This document shows positions 4,632 to 5,832 of a stretch of 5,832 nt of DNA, one piece after another; the first letter of the stretch is position 1; every line of letters begins with the position of its first letter. Under the pieces are notes generated by a model, which saw only the letters and a list, made by a program, of their open reading frames with translations, was not told the DNA's origin and made no database searches. This DNA is from an uncultured Flavobacteriales bacterium. GTDB taxonomy: Bacteria; Bacteroidota; Bacteroidia; Flavobacteriales; Crocinitomicaceae. The stretch covers positions 1 to 5,832 of the forward strand of contig CAMLDR010000234.1 in NCBI GenBank assembly GCA_946478775.1. Reading direction: 5' to 3'. Made by a program: the position numbers and the translations under genes.

Positions 4632-5832
4632 ATGAATAATACAACTGAAAAATTAGCTTACAAAGTAAAAGACATTTCACTAGCTGAGTGGGGTCGTAAA
4701 GAGATCGTTTTAGCAGAAGCTGAAATGCCGGGTTTAATGTCAATTCGTGCAGAATATGGCGCTAAGAAACCCTTAAAGGGTGCACGTATCGCAGGATGTT
4801 TGCACATGACTATTCAAACTGCTGTTTTGATTGAAACGTTGGTTGAATTAGGAGCAGAAGTTACCTGGTCTTCTTGTAACATTTTCTCTACGCAAGATCA
4901 CGCTGCTGCTGCAATTGCTGCTGCAGGAATTCCTGTTTTTGCATGGAAAGGTATGAATGAAGAGGAATTTGACTGGTGTATCGAGCAAACGATCTTCGCT
5001 TTCGAAGGTGGCCAGCCATTGAACATGATCCTGGATGACGGAGGTGACTTAACAAACATGGTTTTTGACCGTTTCCCTGAATTGACTTCCGGAATTAAAG
5101 GATTGTCTGAAGAGACAACAACAGGAGTTCTTCGTTTGTATGATCGTATGAAGAACGGAACTTTGGTTATGCCTGCAATCAATGTAAATGATTCGGTAAC
5201 TAAATCCAAATTTGATAACAAATACGGATGTAAAGAGTCTTTGGTGGATTCAATTCGTCGTGCAACAGACGTAATGATGGCTGGAAAAGTAGCTGTTGTT
5301 TGTGGTTACGGTGACGTTGGTAAAGGTTCTGCTGCTTCTTTGCGTGGTGCAGGTGCTCGTGTTCTTGTAACTGAAATCGATCCGATTTGTGCTTTACAAG
5401 CTGCAATGGATGGATTTGAAGTGAAAAAATTGGATAACATCGTTGATCGTGCTGACATCATCGTTACAACAACAGGTAACAAAGACATCATCGTTGGTCG
5501 TCATTTCGAGAACATGAAAGACAAAGCGATCGTTTGTAACATCGGTCACTTCGATAATGAGATCGATATGGCCTGGTTGAACAAAAATCACGGAAACACT
5601 AAAAATACGGTGAAACCGCAAGTAGATATTTACAATGTAAACGGACACGACGTGATCATCCTTGCTGAAGGTCGTTTGGTAAACTTGGGTTGTGCAACAG
5701 GTCACCCTTCATTTGTAATGTCTAACTCATTTACAAATCAGGTATTAGCTCAATTGGAATTGTGGGAAAACCATGCTAACTATGAGAACGATGTATACGT
5801 TTTACCAAAACATTTGGATGAGAAAGTAGCAC
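4632..5832 (+). CDS. ahcY: S-adenosylhomocysteine hydrolase (adenosylhomocysteinase), 3'-truncated by window edge
   Basis: This cytoplasmic enzyme reversibly splits S-adenosylhomocysteine into adenosine and homocysteine, relieving product inhibition of methyltransferases and feeding the methionine cycle. The frame is open from ATG 4632 to the window end: 400 codons plus one base. Family members of about 430-440 residues suggest 30-40 residues are missing, including the C-terminal Lys/Tyr segment that reaches into the partner subunit's NAD site. Seen: an early [14 protein letters not shown] substrate-domain segment, DDGGD (135-139), EETTTG (160-165), and [11 protein letters not shown] (186-196), whose Lys191, Asp195 and Asn196 correspond to human Lys186, Asp190 and Asn191. 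The NAD+-binding GYGDVGKG is at 225-232, followed later by [11 protein letters not shown] and [17 protein letters not shown]. The start codon gives a normal N-terminus ([21 protein letters not shown]) and has no Shine-Dalgarno sequence. It is divergent from the DUF4328 gene. Identity is essentially certain. Confidence 0.98.
   Translation, partial: MNNTTEKLAYKVKDISLAEWGRKEIVLAEAEMPGLMSIRAEYGAKKPLKGARIAGCLHMTIQTAVLIETLVELGAEVTWSSCNIFSTQDHAAAAIAAAGIPVFAWKGMNEEEFDWCIEQTIFAFEGGQPLNMILDDGGDLTNMVFDRFPELTSGIKGLSEETTTGVLRLYDRMKNGTLVMPAINVNDSVTKSKFDNKYGCKESLVDSIRRATDVMMAGKVAVVCGYGDVGKGSAASLRGAGARVLVTEIDPICALQAAMDGFEVKKLDNIVDRADIIVTTTGNKDIIVGRHFENMKDKAIVCNIGHFDNEIDMAWLNKNHGNTKNTVKPQVDIYNVNGHDVIILAEGRLVNLGCATGHPSFVMSNSFTNQVLAQLELWENHANYENDVYVLPKHLDEKVA

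Noticed and set aside
4898..5705. Several minus-strand open frames opposite ahcY
   Set aside because: They are antisense shadows of the conserved ahcY coding sequence, overlap one another in different frames and show no domain signatures.
1..5832. Mobile element, CRISPR array, tRNA/rRNA or phage/defence system
   Set aside because: I saw no transposase or integrase frame, no regularly spaced repeat-spacer pattern, no cloverleaf or rRNA-like sequence, and no nuclease/toxin-type gene. The gene content is core metabolism and division plus one small regulated pair.

Overview
This 5.8 kb window looks chromosomal and comes from the phylum Bacteroidota, most likely a Flavobacteriales-type organism. 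Three things point there: the FtsZ ends in a long tail closing with NSFLHDNVD, the promoters fit the Bacteroidota -7 element TAnnTTTG, and the start codons are preceded by A/T-rich sequence with no Shine-Dalgarno motif. The order ftsZ then a GatB/YqeY-domain gene is, from memory, common in flavobacteria. The genus (perhaps a Fluviicola relative) is a guess.

Layout. Positions 1-1494 hold ftsZ, cut at its 5' end by the window edge. An intergenic stretch of 91 bases, almost all of which folds as one long imperfect hairpin, separates it from a GatB/YqeY-domain gene (1586-2038), followed by two tandem terminator-like hairpins. A convergent TetR-family regulator lies on the minus strand (2208-2819). 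It is divergent from a methyltransferase-like gene with a hydrophobic C-terminal half (2893-3663). The 73-base gap between these two holds a good promoter overlapped by a duplicated 18-base element, which is the natural candidate operator. A 14-bp perfect inverted repeat then separates the methyltransferase gene from a convergent DUF4328-type membrane protein (3728-4429, minus strand). A 202-base divergent control region with AT-rich repeats and a perfect TAnnTTTG element leads into ahcY, S-adenosylhomocysteine hydrolase (4632 to the window end, cut at its 3' end).

How the parts fit. ftsZ and ahcY are core housekeeping genes (cell division; recycling of the methylation by-product SAH). The TetR/methyltransferase pair looks like a small self-contained regulated module inserted between core genes. 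The methyltransferase would produce SAH, the AhcY substrate, but nothing in the sequence ties the two genes together beyond proximity. No RNA genes, mobile elements, CRISPR arrays or phage genes were seen. No intergenic gap exceeds about 200 bases. I did not find a clearly new biological system. The items most worth a second look are the duplicated element at the divergent TetR promoter and the hairpin filling the ftsZ downstream spacer.
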